DNA of 64,000 bases from Aestuariivivens insulae (GCF_022662195.1 NZ_JAKMCS010000014.1:36752-100751), one strand, 5' to 3'; shown: positions 10,981 through 20,869, counted from the first letter of the stretch. Notes: generated by a model not told the origin, from the sequence alone. A program made the numbers and translations.

Positions 10981-12351
10981 TTAAGCCATGGTTTCTAAAA
11001 TCGACCTAATATCTTCTTCAGTAGTATCTGGATTTATAAAACAGAAACGCGACACGGTTTCAAAACTGCCATTAGTTTTCCATTTGGTTGGCGTTACCAA
11101 GGCAAAACCTTTTTTATGGTTTTCGTAAGTCCAATTTCTGTAATCGTCTGGTGACCAGCCAATTCTTCTATAAAGTACACAGGATAGGCTGGGTTCCCTT
11201 ACCAATTCTACGTATGGCATGTCTTCAATCATCTTACCAGCAATTTGTGCCAACTCCAATCCGCGCTCAACGGCTTCTTTATATTTATCGGTACCGTGTG
11301 TTGCCAACGAAAACCACAATGGCAAGCCTCTTACCCGTCTTGTGAGCTGTATTTGGTAATCGGCAGGATTAAAGCCCTGCGCGCCTTCATCCTTAAATAT
11401 TTCTAAATAAGAACCTTCTTGGGCATGGGCCTGTTTTGCTAACTCTGGGTTTTTATAAATAACGGCTCCACAATCGTAGGGTGAAAACATCCACTTGTGG
11501 GGATCTATGGTAATACTATCTGCTTTTTCAATACCATTAAACAAATGCCTTACAGAATCTGCCGCTAAAGCACCTCCTCCATAAGCGGCATCGACATGGA
11601 ACCATAACTTTTCCTTTTCACAGATAGTTGCTATATCTTCTAAATCATCAATTATACCTGCATTGGTCGTTCCTCCCGTTGCTACAACCGCGAACAACCG
11701 CTTACGCTGATGAAAATTTAGATTATCAATCGTTTCACGAAGGGCCATTTCCGTTAATTTCTCTTCAGAATCAACCAACAGTATATCTACATCGGCTACT
11801 TTGGCCATAGCCTTGATTGACGAATGGGCCCCTATAGACGTGATAATCAAGCCTTTTTCCCTTTTAAAGGTATCGTCTTCCCGCCAATGCTCGCGTGCCG
11901 TCACAATAGCCGAAAGGTTTGCTGCCGTTCCGCCACTGGTAAAGACCCCAAAAGCACCATCTGGCAAGCCTGTTAATGAAACGATCCACTTCATGGCTTC
12001 ATTTTCACAAAAGATACCTCCTGCTCCCTCCATCCAATAGGCTCCATGAATACTGGACGCCGAAGTCACCAAATCGAACATAATGGCCGCGCGTGTTGGT
12101 GAGGCTGGCACAAATGCCAAATGTCTAGGATGATCTATAGGGACCGTCGCTTTCATTAGGTGTTTTTTCCAAAGGTTAAAGGCATACTCTCCGCCCACAC
12201 CGTCAGCTGTAACTGTTTCACCTACCAAAGCTTTAAGCTGTTCCTCTTTTTTAGGTTTCCCTATTTTGGGGTTTGTTGATGAAATCCTTTCAATGGCATA
12301 TTTCATGACATCTAAGGTCATCTCAATAAGTTCTATATCTATTTTGTGCAT
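10981..12351 (-). CDS. Group II pyridoxal-phosphate-dependent amino acid decarboxylase
   Basis: The 456-residue protein belongs to the aromatic-amino-acid, glutamate and diaminobutyrate decarboxylase family. The PLP lysine is Lys286 in DPHKW. HVDAAYGGG (252-260) carries the Asp that holds the pyridinium nitrogen, and TSGGTAAN (138-145) binds phosphate. The substrate cannot be decided from these motifs; aromatic amino acids, glutamate, aspartate and 2,4-diaminobutyrate are all used within the family. It lies 60 nt upstream of guaA on the same strand, but no functional link is evident. Confidence 0.85.
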   Translation of the reverse strand: MHKIDIELIEMTLDVMKYAIERISSTNPKIGKPKKEEQLKALVGETVTADGVGGEYAFNLWKKHLMKATVPIDHPRHLAFVPASPTRAAIMFDLVTSASSIHGAYWMEGAGGIFCENEAMKWIVSLTGLPDGAFGVFTSGGTAANLSAIVTAREHWREDDTFKREKGLIITSIGAHSSIKAMAKVADVDILLVDSEEKLTEMALRETIDNLNFHQRKRLFAVVATGGTTNAGIIDDLEDIATICEKEKLWFHVDAAYGGGALAADSVRHLFNGIEKADSITIDPHKWMFSPYDCGAVIYKNPELAKQAHAQEGSYLEIFKDEGAQGFNPADYQIQLTRRVRGLPLWFSLATHGTDKYKEAVERGLELAQIAGKMIEDMPYVELVREPSLSCVLYRRIGWSPDDYRNWTYENHKKGFALVTPTKWKTNGSFETVSRFCFINPDTTEEDIRSILETMA

Positions 12352-12521
12352 TCTTGAATCAATTTTTGCAAAAATAAAGATTTAGAAGAGCATAGTTACC
12401 ATTTCCATACAGTAAATCAACAAATAACTCGATTTAAAAATGAAAGGTATTTATAATACGATCGTAATTAAAAACTTATATTTACAAATTAACTTTATAA
12501 AATAACATATTAATCTTATCT

Positions 12522-13937
12522 ATGAAAAACTGTTTATTATTACTAATAATAGCATCAACATTCTTCTCATGTTCAAACAATAAAAAAAATAGTACTCCAA
12601 AAATAAATGACACCCTCTTAAGTGTTTCTCTACAATGGAAAGCCGATAACGAATTTGATTTTTTCGAAATTTATTATACTAATTTTCCCGTTTACACTTC
12701 AAAGAAAGCCTATCCTAAAATTTACGAACAAAAAATAAAAAAGTTCAAAAACACAACTAAATTTGATAGTCTTTTGTTTGTTTCAACACCAATGCAAAAA
12801 TTCCCTTCGGTATACAGAAAATATATAAATGACTATGGCGGAAAAGACTATCTTTTTAAGGCTTTTAATGACCAATTAAAAGACACAGTCATTATTAAAA
12901 ATAAAAATCTCAAATACGAATTTAATGCGATTTCTGGATTTTTGAACGATAAACAAATTGTTATTCCAGACCTTAATAACAATGGTGATTTCTCAGATGA
13001 CCAAAGGCTTCTTTTTCCAAAAGAATTCCATAATCAAAAAGAAGACAACTCTTCAGTACTGGACACCTTACCGTTATTGGACTTTTCCTATCAGTTATTA
13101 AAAAATGGGAAAATCCATAATATAGACAGAAAAGTAATAATTTATCCCAGTGCCAGGCATAGACATATATATTTATTGAAAAATGATTTGAACGAAACTT
13201 TAAATGCCTACACCCTATTTTTAGAGCTAAAAGATTATGCCAAAGGAACAATCACAAAAGATTCAATACATTATACTATTGCTGTTCAAGGAAAAGAGCC
13301 ATTTCTTTCCGATATTGTTATAAAACCAGATTCTGTCTTTTACCATAGCCATAACCTTTTAATGCAATCCTATTTTTCACACAAAAAGGGGGACACTGTA
13401 AGTTTGGGGCGTAAATGGTATAAAATAAAAGGGATTTCTCCTGATTTTAAAAAGATAGAATTTACAAAAGTAGCTAGTGCTCCTAAACTTATAAAAAAAG
13501 GGATTCAATTAGGTAAAAAACTTAATAATCCCATAATAACAGCAATTGATGGCACCGAAAAAAATCTTTTTTCTGAGATGAATGACAAAGAATACATGTT
13601 ACTTGATTTTTGGGGAACATGGTGTGGTCCATGTAAAAAACTTACCCCTAAGTTAATAGACATGTATAAAAGGCATGGTAACAATGTTTCATTTGTGAGC
13701 ATTGCCTATGATGAAAATGTTAATGATGTCAAGCTATACACTGATGAAAATAACATGCAATGGTTTCACGGTTTTGTTGACAGAAAAGATAAAACCAATA
13801 CTATTATAGACACTTGGAATATCAAATCTTTCCCTACATTTTTATTGATAGACAAAAATCAACAAATATTATACATGGGGGCTGGCGGTTTAATTTTAGA
13901 TGAAATGGATGAAATGATAAAAAAATTGAAATATTAA
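12522..13937 (+). CDS. TlpA-like thioredoxin-fold lipoprotein
   Basis: The 471-residue protein has a lipobox F-F-S-C (Cys17), an unfamiliar N-terminal region of about 330 residues, and a C-terminal thioredoxin fold with WCGPC at residues 367-371 and the cis-Pro in K-S-F-P-T-F. Such Bacteroidota proteins are membrane-tethered thiol-disulfide oxidoreductases facing the periplasm. The long N-terminal region resembles the accessory beta domains found before AhpC/TSA domains, but I do not recognise it. Codon use is A-rich compared with neighbours. It is convergent with bshC, the stops being 8 bases apart. Confidence 0.82.
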   Translation: MKNCLLLLIIASTFFSCSNNKKNSTPKINDTLLSVSLQWKADNEFDFFEIYYTNFPVYTSKKAYPKIYEQKIKKFKNTTKFDSLLFVSTPMQKFPSVYRKYINDYGGKDYLFKAFNDQLKDTVIIKNKNLKYEFNAISGFLNDKQIVIPDLNNNGDFSDDQRLLFPKEFHNQKEDNSSVLDTLPLLDFSYQLLKNGKIHNIDRKVIIYPSARHRHIYLLKNDLNETLNAYTLFLELKDYAKGTITKDSIHYTIAVQGKEPFLSDIVIKPDSVFYHSHNLLMQSYFSHKKGDTVSLGRKWYKIKGISPDFKKIEFTKVASAPKLIKKGIQLGKKLNNPIITAIDGTEKNLFSEMNDKEYMLLDFWGTWCGPCKKLTPKLIDMYKRHGNNVSFVSIAYDENVNDVKLYTDENNMQWFHGFVDRKDKTNTIIDTWNIKSFPTFLLIDKNQQILYMGAGGLILDEMDEMIKKLKY

Positions 13938-13944
13938 TTATCCA

Positions 13945-15546
13945 TCATAAAGTTAAGATTAATAACTCTTCCTTTAAAGGCTGTAATTGTTCTATCAATT
14001 TTGATATTAAGTCATCTCCATACTCCAAATAAAACTCAGAAAAATTAGCATTACGCTCTTGTAGTCCTTGGTTAGGAAACAATTCATTTTGAAGCTCGGT
14101 CATACGCTGTACATGATCGGACAACTTATTCTTTTGAGCCTTTAACAGTCGCTTTTCCAGTTTATCCAGACCTTTTAATTGTTTTGCTTCCTGTGCCTTT
14201 ACGGCTCCTAAAAACGATTTGTCGGTTTGATCGGCCAGGTTGTACAAAGCTTCAAATTGTTGTTTTAAATGTTCTTTTTGATTTGAAAAGTCAATATCTA
14301 TATTTGAAATCTCCCTTACCTTTTTATTGATGAAGGCATTCCTTTTTAAAAAGATATCTTTTGGTGATATGCTTAAATTTTGAAGTTTTTTATGTTGGCT
14401 TTCAGATTGAATGAGTACCGAATTACGCAACAAAAGTATTGGAAAGGCTATGTTAACTTCCTTAAAATAATCTTTTAGCTGAAGCCAATAGGCCAACTCT
14501 CCTCCGCCACCTATATAGCACAAATTAGGTAAAATAACCTCCTGGTACAAGGGCCGCATAACAACATTAGGAGAAAACCGTTCGGGATGGTTTTCCACTT
14601 CCTGTAATAGCGCTTCCTTACCGAACGTTATGTTGGTATTCAACACCTTATAAACACCTTCTTCCAAAACAATACGTTCCCTTAAGTTATCTTTTAAATA
14701 AAAAAGGTTGATCTCCCTTGGCGTGACCTGTATTTTATAATTTTCGGATGCCGCACTAATTTGCTGATTCGACTTTGAAACCATTTTAAAAGAGGTTTGG
14801 TCAAGCAGCTCTTCTTTTATAAAAGGAACAAATAGTTGTTTTAACTCCTTATCGGCTGCATCAATAATTACCAAACCACAATCCTTAAACAGGGCATTAG
14901 CCAAGCAACGGGTAGCATCGGTTAAATTATTGTTTTTTAAATACGCCGTTTCAAATAGCTCTTTTATCTTATTAGCATTTTTACTAAGCCCAAGTTCTTT
15001 TGAAAACCAATTTAATACCTCATCTAACCCCTCTGTCGACAACATGCCAACGGCACCACTAGCCTCTCTGTTCCACTGGAACTTTTTCCCTTTAAAATTG
15101 AAAAAGTTAATCTCATCAAAGTCATGGTCTTCGGTAGCCATCCAATATACAGGCACAAAATTATAATTGGGATATTCCTGCTTTAGCGCTTTGGTAAGAT
15201 TTATGGTCGAAATAATTTTATATAGAAAATACAAGGGCCCAGTAAATAAATTCAGTTGGTGCCCAGTAGTAACAGTAAACGTGTTTTCCTCTTTTAGGGA
15301 TTCAATATGACTTAATGTAGCTTCTGAAGCATCAATGTTGCGATACTGTTTTTTCAAGATTTCTACTAAAACAGATCTCGACTGCGCTTGAACCAACTTA
15401 CATTTTTCTTCTATTTGCCCTTTGAAGTTTTCTATTTTTGGAAAACGATTATAAAACGGTGATAACGTTTTGTCTTCATCCAAATAATCACAAATAATCG
15501 ACGAAAAATAACCTGTATCCTTAAACGTAATATAATCTTGTTGCAT
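13945..15546 (-). CDS. bshC: Bacillithiol biosynthesis cysteine-adding enzyme BshC
   Basis: The 533-residue protein carries the BshC hallmarks TVTTGHQLNLFTGPLYF near residue 95 and V-Y-W-M-A-T-E-D-H-D-F-D-E near 135, with a C-terminal coiled coil (L-K-G-L-D-K-L-E-K-R-L-L-K-A). BshC adds cysteine to glucosaminyl-malate as the last step of bacillithiol synthesis, in the cytoplasm. Bacillithiol is the low-molecular-weight thiol of many Bacteroidota as well as Bacillota. bshA and bshB are not in the window. Length is normal for the family. Confidence 0.95.
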   Translation of the reverse strand: MQQDYITFKDTGYFSSIICDYLDEDKTLSPFYNRFPKIENFKGQIEEKCKLVQAQSRSVLVEILKKQYRNIDASEATLSHIESLKEENTFTVTTGHQLNLFTGPLYFLYKIISTINLTKALKQEYPNYNFVPVYWMATEDHDFDEINFFNFKGKKFQWNREASGAVGMLSTEGLDEVLNWFSKELGLSKNANKIKELFETAYLKNNNLTDATRCLANALFKDCGLVIIDAADKELKQLFVPFIKEELLDQTSFKMVSKSNQQISAASENYKIQVTPREINLFYLKDNLRERIVLEEGVYKVLNTNITFGKEALLQEVENHPERFSPNVVMRPLYQEVILPNLCYIGGGGELAYWLQLKDYFKEVNIAFPILLLRNSVLIQSESQHKKLQNLSISPKDIFLKRNAFINKKVREISNIDIDFSNQKEHLKQQFEALYNLADQTDKSFLGAVKAQEAKQLKGLDKLEKRLLKAQKNKLSDHVQRMTELQNELFPNQGLQERNANFSEFYLEYGDDLISKLIEQLQPLKEELLILTL

Positions 15547-15699
15547 ACTGCTATTAAAAATTGTGTAAATATACAGCTATTCCATTTCGAAATTCTAAAA
15601 ATTTAGTTAAGACTAGAATCATAAAATAGGTTAAATATTTAAAAATTTAAGCGAATTTTCGTAAATTAATAGCACTATAAACTTATTGTTAAGCTAGTT

Positions 15700-16962
15700 A
15701 TGAAAACGAAACCCATCTTTAGACTTATACTTGTTTGCCTAATGGTGACCCTATACACCTCACTAGGTTTTACACAAACCAACACAGCTTTTAAAGAAAT
15801 TGAAGGTAAAGTTGTAGACGAAACCAATAAATCGCCTTTAATATTTGCCGACTTAACTGTTAGCAATTCCAATATTAGTACAGTTACCAATAGTGACGGA
15901 GATTTTTTATTAAAAATACCTCCCTCCCTCCTAAAAGAGACCCTCACCATTTCCTATTTAGGTTATGAAGATAAAATACTCAATATTGAACGTATAGAAA
16001 ACCACTCTAAAATTAAACTAACTCCTGCTTATACCGAGCTTAGTGCCATTAATATCACTTCACTAAAAATGAGTGCTAATGAGCTGGTTCTAGAAACCCT
16101 TAAAAAAAAGAGTTCGACCTATACTAATGAAAATACTTTAATGACTGCTTTTTATAGAGAAACCATTAAAAAAAGACGCAAAAATGCTTCCTTATCTGAA
16201 GCTGTTGTTAAGATCCACAAACAGCCCTACAACAACTACAGGAACGACCATATCGAACTTATAAAAGCCCGTAAAAGCACTAATTACTCAAGGCTTGATA
16301 CTATAGCATTAAAATTACAGGGAGGGCCTTTTGGAAATCTTTATACCGATATTATTAAATATCCTGAATACATTTTTACCCCAGAGAACATTCCTAATTA
16401 TGAATTCAACTTTGGGGAGTCTACCCAAATAAATAACAGTTTAATTTATGTGGTTAACTTCAAACAAAGAGACCATATTGATGAACCGTTATATTACGGA
16501 AAGCTTTATATAGACTCCAAAACTTTAGCCCTTACCAGTGCGGTATACAGCCTTAATGTTGAAAACAGGGAACTATCCAGTCAAATGTATATTCGAAAAA
16601 AACCTAGAAAAGTGGATGTTTATCCCACCGAAGCTTCATATAGAGTGAATTACCGCACCAGCAACGGCAAATGGCATTATGCCTATAGCAATATTTCGTT
16701 AACGTTTAAAGTAAACTGGAGAGGCAAACTGTTTAACAGTATTTATACGCTAAGCAGTGAAATGGCCATAACCGATTGGGAATTGAACGAATCTAAAATA
16801 GCACATATTAAAAGCCAGTTAATACGCCCAACAACTATTTTAACCGATAAGGCTTCAGGTTTTTCAGACCCACGATTTTGGGGTGAATACAACATTATAG
16901 AACCGGAAAAATCTATTGAATCGGCTATTAAAAAGATACAAAAACAATTGAAGCGGACTTAA
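15700..16962 (+). CDS. Exported carboxypeptidase-regulatory-like domain protein
   Basis: The 420-residue protein has a signal peptide (ends near G-F-T-Q) and then a CarboxypepD_reg-like beta-sandwich (EIEGKVVDETNKSPLIFADL, V-T-N-S-D-G-D-F). The remainder (Y-R-E-T-I-K-K-R near residue 155, then beta-rich sequence) is typical of a conserved flavobacterial family without known function, thought to sit in the periplasm or outer membrane. TonB receptors start with the same domain, but here no plug or barrel follows. It is monocistronic and transcribed away from bshC. Confidence 0.75.
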   Translation: MKTKPIFRLILVCLMVTLYTSLGFTQTNTAFKEIEGKVVDETNKSPLIFADLTVSNSNISTVTNSDGDFLLKIPPSLLKETLTISYLGYEDKILNIERIENHSKIKLTPAYTELSAINITSLKMSANELVLETLKKKSSTYTNENTLMTAFYRETIKKRRKNASLSEAVVKIHKQPYNNYRNDHIELIKARKSTNYSRLDTIALKLQGGPFGNLYTDIIKYPEYIFTPENIPNYEFNFGESTQINNSLIYVVNFKQRDHIDEPLYYGKLYIDSKTLALTSAVYSLNVENRELSSQMYIRKKPRKVDVYPTEASYRVNYRTSNGKWHYAYSNISLTFKVNWRGKLFNSIYTLSSEMAITDWELNESKIAHIKSQLIRPTTILTDKASGFSDPRFWGEYNIIEPEKSIESAIKKIQKQLKRT

Positions 16963-16980
16963 GGTTTTACCTTATACTTA

Positions 16981-17148
16981 ACTTTGAGTTCTTTGTCCTT
17001 CTTTGCTGGCTTTGTGGTTATATTTAAACAAAGAAATCACCAAAAAAGGCACAAAGGACCCTAAAGGTTCTTTAATGATTTTAACAGCCTCAGCATATAG
17101 ACCAACCCTTAGACTGCACTTGGAGTACCTGAGTGACTACGCTCAGGG
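16981..17148. repeat. Hairpin-rich intergenic segment with REP-like motif downstream of rimO
   Basis: The gap between two convergent genes contains repeated CTTTGT and ACAAAG strings in opposite orientation (about 17006-17062), a degenerate large inverted repeat. It also has CCTGAG-TGACTACG-CTCAGG (17128-17147) immediately beside the rimO stop. The second element carries the GACTACGCTCAGG motif of the dispersed REP-like family and could act as a transcript end hairpin. Confidence 0.5.
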
Positions 17149-18450
17149 CTACACCACTTCGGCATACAAATCGAAATCGGCCGCATCGGTAATTTTTACG
17201 TTTGCAAATTCCCCTGTTTTTAAATAGGTTTTTGAAGCGTCTATAAGAACTTCATTATCCACATCGGGAGAATCATGCTCTGTACGCCCCACAAAATAAC
17301 CGCCTTCTTTTCTATCGATAACCACTTTGAAGGTCTTCCCAATTTTCTCTTGGTTGAGTTCCCATGAAATCTGCGATTGAATTTCCATGATTTCATTAGC
17401 CCGCTGTTGTTTAACATCTTCGGGTACATCATCTTCTAAATTGTAGGCATGGGTATTTTCTTCGTGCGAATAGGTAAAACATCCTAAGCGCTCAAAACGC
17501 ATATCTTGCACCCATTGTTTTAGCTCTTGAAAATCGGCTTCTGTTTCCCCAGGATACCCAACAATCAAAGTTGTTCTAACAGTCATCCCTGGTACAGCTA
17601 TTCTAAAATCCTTTAGAAGTTTGGTGGTTTTTTCCTTTGTTGTACCACGACGCATACTCTTTAAAATTGAGTCTGAAATATGCTGCAATGGAATATCGAT
17701 ATAATTACAAATCTTAGGCTCTTTGTTCATCACGTCCAGCACATCCAACGGAAAACCAGTAGGAAAGGCATAATGCAATCGAATCCACTCAATACCTTCC
17801 ACCTTAACCAAAGCTTCCAGTAGTTCTGCCAAATTTCTTTTCTTATATAAATCCAGCCCATAATAGGTTAGATCTTGTGCTATAAGAATCAATTCCTTGA
17901 CTCCTTTTGCCGCCAATTTTTCGGCTTCGGTAACCAAATCTTCTATAGGGGTACTTTTATATTTACCCCGCATTAATGGGATGGCACAAAACGAACATGG
18001 CCTGTCACAACCTTCGGCGATCTTTAAATAGGCATAATTTTTAGGAGTAGTAGTTAGGCGTTCCCCTATAAGTTCATGTTTATAATCGGCTCCTAGTACT
18101 TTGAGCAACCCTGGTAATTCGGTAGTTCCAAAATACTGGTCCACATTGGGAATCTCCTTAATTAAATCGGGCTTATACCTTTCGGAAAGACATCCTGTTA
18201 CAAAAACCTTATCAACTTCGCCTTCCTCTTTTTTCTGAACATACTCTAAAATGGTATTAACACTTTCTTCTTTGGCATTATTTATAAAGCCACACGTGTT
18301 AATCACCACGACATTACCTTCATCCTCATGAACCACTTCTTTACCGCTGGCTTTTAGCTGCCCCATTAGCACTTCGCTATCGTAAACATTTTTACTACAG
18401 CCTAGTGTAACAACGTTAATTTTGTTCTTTTTAAGTGATTTTGTCCTCAT
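17149..18450 (-). CDS. rimO: Ribosomal protein uS12 methylthiotransferase RimO
   Basis: The 433-residue radical SAM enzyme has the N-terminal methylthiotransferase domain (V-V-T-L-G-C-S-K-N, N-T-C-G-F-I, G-C-L-S-E-R with the three Cys for the auxiliary cluster), the CxxxCxxC radical SAM cluster in GCDRPCSFCAIP, and a C-terminal TRAM domain. It methylthiolates an aspartate of ribosomal protein S12. The G-C-S-K-N and C-A-I-P-L-M-R-G-K motifs separate RimO from MiaB. A TATCTTTG box lies 18 nt upstream. Confidence 0.96.
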   Translation of the reverse strand: MRTKSLKKNKINVVTLGCSKNVYDSEVLMGQLKASGKEVVHEDEGNVVVINTCGFINNAKEESVNTILEYVQKKEEGEVDKVFVTGCLSERYKPDLIKEIPNVDQYFGTTELPGLLKVLGADYKHELIGERLTTTPKNYAYLKIAEGCDRPCSFCAIPLMRGKYKSTPIEDLVTEAEKLAAKGVKELILIAQDLTYYGLDLYKKRNLAELLEALVKVEGIEWIRLHYAFPTGFPLDVLDVMNKEPKICNYIDIPLQHISDSILKSMRRGTTKEKTTKLLKDFRIAVPGMTVRTTLIVGYPGETEADFQELKQWVQDMRFERLGCFTYSHEENTHAYNLEDDVPEDVKQQRANEIMEIQSQISWELNQEKIGKTFKVVIDRKEGGYFVGRTEHDSPDVDNEVLIDASKTYLKTGEFANVKITDAADFDLYAEVV

Positions 18451-18468
18451 GCCCTATTTTTAAGGCTG

Positions 18469-18476
18469 CAAAGATA
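18469..18476 (-). promoter_or_regulatory. Putative -7 box of rimO promoter
   Basis: TATCTTTG on the minus strand, followed by CAGCC, lies 18 nt before the rimO ATG. The same TATCTTTGCAGCC string precedes prfC at 47120. Confidence 0.5.
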
Positions 18477-18517
18477 CGGAAAGCATGTGGATTTTAAATA
18501 AATTAGTTCTGGAGCAA

Positions 18518-18946
18518 CTAATTCCTTTCTTCAAAAGGCACTACAACCCCGCTTTCTAGGTAGTTTTTTAAGCCATTAAGCAATAAGGCCCAACAAAAGG
18601 ACGAGTGTTTAAAATGATTATTGGCCTCTGGCCAGTTTATATGACTGAATTTCAAATAGGTCCCACCATCATTTTCTTCCATATCAAAACCAAATGTTGT
18701 TGGATTCCAATCGGCATCCGACTGGGTCATTTTAAAGTGAATGGACTTATCTACTTCCAATTTGGAAACCTGGCAATACCAGTCGTAGTCATCTGTAAAA
18801 TTCAAATTATACATGTCTCCCAACAATGGCTTTCCAGAACTTTTAAGTGTCCACCAATTATCGAGATGCTTTGGTTGTGTCACCGCATTGAACACCGCTT
18901 TAGGGGACACATTGATTTGAAGATTATGGTAAATATTACAACTCAT
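18518..18946 (-). CDS. SRPBCC/AHSA1-type START-like domain protein
   Basis: The 142-residue protein has the single-domain AHSA1 pattern: I-N-V-S-P-K-A-V-F-N-A-V-T, then PKHLDNWWT, and late in the chain LLNGLKNYLESG. These small helix-grip proteins bind hydrophobic ligands or act as Hsp90 co-factors; no ligand can be inferred. It lies in the same direction between ftsY and rimO, 67 nt from each, so it may be part of a loose ftsY-rimO transcription unit. A degraded ATTCCTGC-type hairpin (18980-19005) separates it from ftsY. Confidence 0.75.
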   Translation of the reverse strand: MSCNIYHNLQINVSPKAVFNAVTQPKHLDNWWTLKSSGKPLLGDMYNLNFTDDYDWYCQVSKLEVDKSIHFKMTQSDADWNPTTFGFDMEENDGGTYLKFSHINWPEANNHFKHSSFCWALLLNGLKNYLESGVVVPFEERN

Positions 18947-18979
18947 ATCTATAAAAATACAAAATTTATAGATTATAAG

Positions 18980-19005
18980 ATTCCCGCCTTCGCAGAAATG
19001 ATAAA
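18980..19005. repeat. Degraded ATTCCTGC/GCAGGAAT-type hairpin
   Basis: ATTCCCGCCTTCGCAGAAAT resembles the intact element at 50165-50184 but has mismatches in the stem. Confidence 0.4.
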
Positions 19006-19012
19006 CATGGGT

Positions 19013-19966
19013 TTATTTAAAAAACGAATCTACAAACTCGTATTTATTGAATACTTGCAAGTCGTCTATACCTTCTCCTACACCAATATATTTTACTGGT
19101 ATTTTAAATTGGTCTGAAATACCTATTACGACACCACCTTTTGCTGTACCATCAAGTTTAGTTACAGCTAAAGAAGCAACTTCGGTTGCTGCAGTAAACT
19201 GTTTAGCCTGTTCGAAAGCATTCTGTCCTGTTGAGCCGTCCAAAACCAAAAGTACATCGTGCGGTGCGTCTGCTACCACTTTTTGCATCACGCGCTTTAC
19301 TTTGGTCAATTCGTTCATTAAGTTCACTTTATTGTGCAAACGCCCAGCTGTATCAATAATAACGACATCGGCATCATGGGACACGGCACTTTTAAGTGTA
19401 TCGAAGGCCACCGATGCTGGATCACTTCCCATAGACTGTTTTACAATAGGAACATCTACACGATCTGCCCATACCTGCAATTGGTCTATAGCTGCGGCCC
19501 TAAATGTATCGGCTGCTCCCAATACGACTTTCAGCCCTTGTTTTTTAAACTGGCTTGCCAGCTTTCCTATGGTTGTGGTTTTCCCAACGCCATTAACACC
19601 AACCACCATAATAACATAAGGTTTTTTATCCTGTGGTATGGTAAATTCCGATTCTTCCCCTACATTCGTCTCACTCAACAAGCCTGCAATTTCCTCTCGT
19701 AAAATTTGGTTTAACTCTTCGGTACCCAAATATTTGTCCTTTGATACACGATCTTCTATACGCTCAATAATTTTAAGTGTTGTTTCTACTCCAACATCAC
19801 TGGTTACCAAAACTTCCTCTAAATTATCTAAGACCTCGTCATCTACCTTAGACTTACCCGCTACTGCTTTACTTAATTTATTAAAGAAACTGGATTTGGT
19901 TTTTTCCAACCCTTTATCAAGGGTTTCCTTTTTTTCTGAAGAAAATATTTTTTTAAAAAAACTCAT
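19013..19966 (-). CDS. ftsY: Signal recognition particle receptor FtsY
   Basis: The 317-residue SRP-type GTPase has a short N-terminal basic segment for membrane association, a helical N domain, and the G domain with GVNGVGKTT (123-131), D-T-A-G-R and T-K-L-D-G. The C-terminal GVGEGIDDLQVF is diagnostic of FtsY. It receives ribosome-SRP complexes at the membrane and hands them to SecYEG. It lacks the long acidic A domain of enterobacterial FtsY, normal in this phylum. It lies downstream of rpmB-rpmG-DUF4295 but behind a terminator. Confidence 0.96.
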   Translation of the reverse strand: MSFFKKIFSSEKKETLDKGLEKTKSSFFNKLSKAVAGKSKVDDEVLDNLEEVLVTSDVGVETTLKIIERIEDRVSKDKYLGTEELNQILREEIAGLLSETNVGEESEFTIPQDKKPYVIMVVGVNGVGKTTTIGKLASQFKKQGLKVVLGAADTFRAAAIDQLQVWADRVDVPIVKQSMGSDPASVAFDTLKSAVSHDADVVIIDTAGRLHNKVNLMNELTKVKRVMQKVVADAPHDVLLVLDGSTGQNAFEQAKQFTAATEVASLAVTKLDGTAKGGVVIGISDQFKIPVKYIGVGEGIDDLQVFNKYEFVDSFFK

Positions 19967-20125
19967 TAAAAATGTTTGTTCGTTTGTTGTTTACTTGTTT
20001 AAAAATCAACACTTCTTTTTTGTGCTTGGCCTAACTACCGGTTAAATCCCATATTGTTACAGTCAATTTCTATTCCACAGTTTTTTACTGCTATTATGGC
20101 AGTAAATTTAGTAAAATATAAGCAT

Positions 20126-20159
20126 AAAAAAAGCTGCTCTCAAAATTGAAAGCAGCTTT
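20126..20159 (-). terminator. Terminator of the rpmB-rpmG-DUF4295 operon
   Basis: A 9-bp stem AAAGCTGCT (20130-20138) / AGCAGCTTT (20151-20159) is followed by a T-tract on the minus strand. It ends the ribosomal protein operon before ftsY. Confidence 0.85.
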
Positions 20160-20182
20160 GTATATATTATAAAGTATATAAC

Positions 20183-20335
20183 TTATTTTTTGTTTAAATA
20201 GTCATTTACTAATTCTGGGCTCATAATGGACTCTACAAACATGTAAGCTCCTGTTTTTGGAGACTTAACCATTTTTATAGCCTTAGTTAATCTTTTAGAT
20301 CCTGTCTGTAATGATGCTACTGCTTTCTTTGCCAT
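20183..20335 (-). CDS. DUF4295 small basic protein
   Basis: This 50-residue ORF starts MAKKAVASLQTGSKRLTK and ends D-Y-L-N-K-K. It is strongly basic, has a K-S-P-K-T-G-A-Y motif, and sits directly behind rpmG (6 nt between them). In Bacteroidota this small conserved protein (DUF4295) is regularly found in this place; a ribosome-associated role is suspected from context and charge, but not shown. The start is the only ATG that allows the conserved N-terminus. Confidence 0.9.
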   Translation of the reverse strand: MAKKAVASLQTGSKRLTKAIKMVKSPKTGAYMFVESIMSPELVNDYLNKK

Positions 20336-20341
20336 GACTTA

Positions 20342-20524
20342 TTATTTTATCTCTTTGTGAACGGTCATACGCTTAAGGATAGGATTAAATTTTTTAATCT
20401 CCATTCTATCTGGCGTGTTCTTTTTATTCTTAGTTGTAATGTATCTAGATGTTCCTGGTTGTCCAGACTCTTTATGCTCTGTACATTCTAAAATTACCTG
20501 TATTCTATTTCCTTTTTTTGCCAT
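20342..20524 (-). CDS. rpmG: 50S ribosomal protein bL33
   Basis: The 60-residue protein reads [18 protein letters not shown] and contains [11 protein letters not shown], the typical L33 core. Only one Cys is seen, so this is a form without the zinc-binding CxxC pairs, useful because C+ and C- paralogues exist in bacteria. It is part of the rpmB-rpmG-DUF4295 operon. Confidence 0.97.
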   Translation of the reverse strand: MAKKGNRIQVILECTEHKESGQPGTSRYITTKNKKNTPDRMEIKKFNPILKRMTVHKEIK

Positions 20525-20550
20525 CTTATTTTATTTATTAAATACAGCTA

Positions 20551-20787
20551 TTATTTTAAAAAGCCTTTTGATTTAGCCTCTTTAATTGCCGCAGAAATAC
20601 CTATTTTATTGATAGTTTTTAAAGCAGAAGTAGAAACTTTTAAAGTAATCCATTTATCTTCTTCTGGAATGTAAAAACGTTTCTTAACTAAATTTGCATC
20701 GAACTTGCGTTTAGTTCTATTTAATGCATGAGACACGTTGTTTCCAACCATTGCCTTCTTTCCTGTAAGTTCACAAACTCTTGACAT
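20551..20787 (-). CDS. rpmB: 50S ribosomal protein bL28
   Basis: The 78-residue protein reads M-S-R-V-C-E-L-T-G-K-K-A-M-V-G-N-N-V-S-H-A, then R-T-K-R-K-F, the bL28 signature. It lacks the CxxC zinc motif. It is the first gene of the rpmB-rpmG-DUF4295 operon and 82 nt downstream of cinA, whose transcript may run into it. Confidence 0.97.
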   Translation of the reverse strand: MSRVCELTGKKAMVGNNVSHALNRTKRKFDANLVKKRFYIPEEDKWITLKVSTSALKTINKIGISAAIKEAKSKGFLK

Positions 20788-20869
20788 TATTTCTACCTTT
20801 AAATTTGTTGTTGTTTAAAAACGAGGTGCAAATATACTAATTCTTTAGATTATAGCAATCTAATTTTAA